64,000 nt of DNA, from contig OZ234493.1 of the NCBI GenBank assembly GCA_965153455.1, forward strand, positions 3,162,001 through 3,226,000, written 5' to 3'. The notes beneath the pieces are model-generated. The model had not been told where the DNA came from. It did not search any database and saw nothing but the letters and a program-made list of their open reading frames with translations. This stretch comes from Sphagnum compactum. Its lineage: Eukaryota; Bryophyta; Sphagnopsida; Sphagnales. Of the stretch, positions 62,179 to 64,000 are shown one piece after another; the stretch's first letter is position 1; the number at the start of each line of letters is the position of its first letter. The translations under genes were made by a program, and so were the position numbers.

Positions 62179-63230
62179 TGAGCTACTCTTGGCACCAAAA
62201 GTAGCTCGGTTGTGCATAAAGAACGTGAGTTCAAGCTTAGGTCCGATTTTGAATTCGAACTTGAACTTGGGTTTTTTATGTTTTTTGGTTATAGACCTTT
62301 CCAAACTATTCTTGGCATTAAGAGTAGCTCGGTGATGTAAGAACTCGAACTTGAGCTCGAGATTTTTTCTTTTGTCTTAATTTGTGTTTTTGTTTTTGTT
62401 TTTTGCAAGTGTCATTGAGTTATTTTCGACACCAAGAATAGTTTTATTGCGCATGAGGAACCCAAGCTCAAGTTTGAGTTTTTTTTGCTACAAAGGTTGT
62501 TGAGCTACTCTCAACATCGAGAGTAGCTCAATGATGTAAGAACTTGACCTCAAGCTTGGGTCCCAAATTGCACCCGAACTTGAGCGTAGGTTTTTTGTTT
62601 TATTTTTATTTTTTATGTTCTTATTTTTGCAAGTGTCACCAAGCTACTCTTGACACCAAATTAAAGTAACTCAGTTGCACATGACAAACTTGAGTTCAAG
62701 CTCAAGTGTTTTTTTTCTTTAAATTAATTTTTATTCTTATTGTAGACCTTGCCAAGCAAGAATTGACATCAAGAATAGGTTGACAATGCAAGAAAAACCT
62801 GAGCTTGAATTTGAGTATTTTGTTTTTTGTTTTTCATTGTTTTTGCTTTCTTGTTTTCATAAGCATTATCGAACTACTCTTGATGCCGAAAGTAGCTTAC
62901 TTGCGCTTGACAAACTTAAGCTTAAGTTTGATTTTGATTTAGGACTCAAGATTAAGCTTGGGTTTTTTGTTTTTTGTTTATTTGGTTTTTTTTTTTACAA
63001 GTGTTGTTGAACTATTCTCGATGCCGAGAGTAGCTGGTTGCACATGGGGAATTCGAACTCAAGCTTGGGTCTAATTTTGGACCCAAATTCGAACTCAGGC
63101 TTTTTCCCAAATTTTTTTGTTGGAAATATTGTTGGGCTATTTGGCCCAGTGCAAGATGATCTTGAGACATGAAGCTTGTGTTTTATTTTGAACCTAAGCT
63201 TGAACTTGAATTTTTTGCTTTTATTTTTTT
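62179..63230 (+). repeat. About nine-copy tandem array of a ~119-bp unit with hairpin core
   Basis: Unit starts lie near 62179, 62300, 62415, 62500, 62639, 62750, 62868, 63007 and 63130. Each has a self-complementary core close to GAGCTACTCTTGGCACCAAG followed by AGTAGCTC, then CGGTTGCGCATGAGGAAC, then ACTTGAGCTCAAGCTTGGG. A T-rich stretch of TTTTTTGTTTTT type and GCAAGTGTC close the unit. The core at 62500-62531 is a perfect 13-bp stem with a 6-base loop. Copies are diverged, but loop-flanking changes often keep partial pairing. Open frames here are by-products. Confidence 0.8.
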
Positions 63231-63349
63231 TGGTTTTTTGTATTTTGTAGGTCTAAGTTCGAATATGATTATAGTTTCCGCTTCCTTCCAAAGTAGTAGT
63301 CTAATAATTTTCGATTTGTTTTATAAGAACAAGTGAAAGAATCATTCAC

Positions 63350-64000
63350 CATGGCCCCCGCAAGTGAAACAATGGAGGTCAATGTTCAAACATCACATTA
63401 ATTAATTTACATTTTCAATTTGCTTGTTAGGTATTGATTCATTTTTTCTTTCAAGGTTCACAAGTTTCAGAGGCTCCCCAACCCGTGGATAACATGTCCA
63501 TTGATAGGACTATCTAAACTGTCCAACAACAAAAGTTTAATTCGACTAAAATCCTTACAAGATGTTTTCGAGGAGGAAAGCACAGATGAACATCCCCGTG
63601 TGCAAGACGATTTCCATGCCTATTGTGCATCTTGCTTTCAAAATAAATGTTTTGAAAATGGAGTAGACATTTCAAAGTGGATACTATGAGGGAGATAAAA
63701 CATTTTATGTATTTACCCTGAATTGGAAGGGAGAGGAGGCATTTCTTGATTCTTATGTTGATTATTGGAATGCCCATTGGCATTCTGAAACGAGAAATTT
63801 GAGAACCTCATTCTTGGAGATCTAGATCCCAAGTTTTTTTCAAAGTGGATGTTTTTTGTGTGGGATGGCAACCATAGGCTGTAGGCCTGGTTGCCTTACA
63901 TCCAATGTGTGCACAATGAGGATCTTGAATGGCATTACTCAGTGGGTTTTAATTTGTTCGATACCTCACATAGTCTTGTTGAGCTCCTCATAGCCATGAC
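63350..64000 (+). pseudogene. Broken coding relic of unknown family, cut by the window end
   Basis: From MAPASETMEVNVQTSH (ATG at 63350) the sequence continues in shifting frames: GSQVSEAPQPVDNMSIDRTI (about 63455-63515), then CILLSK-type residues, then ILGDLDPKFFSKWMFFVWDG (about 63810-63867). WDGNHRL, a stop, and AWLPYIQCVHNEDLEWHYSV follow, then SLVELLIAM to the end. The last ~200 bases are coherent apart from one stop. I do not recognise the family. The GNHR motif is reminiscent of ParB-like folds, but that is only a resemblance. It may be a transposon-borne gene. Confidence 0.45.

Overview
The window is nuclear DNA from a land plant. It is AT-rich, its genes carry GT-AG introns, TTTAGGG-type telomere-like blocks are scattered through it, and it contains a nuclear chlorophyll a/b-binding protein gene. 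The light-harvesting protein reads like the LHCII of non-flowering land plants as well as of seed plants, and the transposon set (hAT, PIF/Harbinger, copia, several LINE types) fits a repeat-rich genome. I cannot name the species; a seed-free plant or gymnosperm is an inference only.

Three genes look intact, all on the + strand. (1) A seven-exon YY1-like C2H2 zinc-finger regulator (5838-8973, 621 aa) has four fingers and a C-terminal coiled coil. One of its introns is 99 nt, in frame and free of stops. (2) An intronless EXORDIUM/PHI-1-family gene (24080-25474, 464 aa) has an unusual 88-residue basic N-terminal extension before its membrane segment. (3) A two-exon LHCII apoprotein gene (42535-43691, 267 aa) has a TATA box. 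These three loci form islands of normal codon use and higher GC in AT-rich DNA. They are not functionally linked; plant neighbours usually are not.

The rest is mainly decayed mobile elements. A Ty1/copia relic with LTR remnants lies at 11.9-14.8 kb. A hAT transposase pseudogene lies at 21.2-22.8 kb. An RTE-like LINE 3' end lies at 32.1-32.6 kb. A PIF/Harbinger element with both a Myb-like ORF and a DDE transposase lies at 35.5-39.2 kb. A LINE 3' end with a restriction-like endonuclease signature lies at 40.7-41.6 kb. A nearly full-length but broken APE-type LINE on the minus strand (46.9-51.4 kb) is bounded by inverted copies of its own terminal sequence. A second hAT relic lies at 56.4-57.2 kb, a Tourist-like MITE with TTA target duplication at 57.96-58.28 kb and a truncated relative at 39.8 kb. 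The last 650 bases hold a broken coding relic that runs off the window.

The long intergenic stretches carry many non-coding repeat structures: 37-bp and 97-bp tandem arrays (28.2-29.3 kb), a 62-66-bp tandem array upstream of the YY1-like gene, and a degenerate array around a GTGAACAAGTTCAC palindrome (52.9-56.4 kb). A roughly 119-bp array whose units each carry a hairpin core lies at 62.2-63.2 kb, with outlying copies at 59.9-60.2 kb. I see no bacterial-type operons, CRISPR arrays, rRNA genes or convincing intact tRNA genes.
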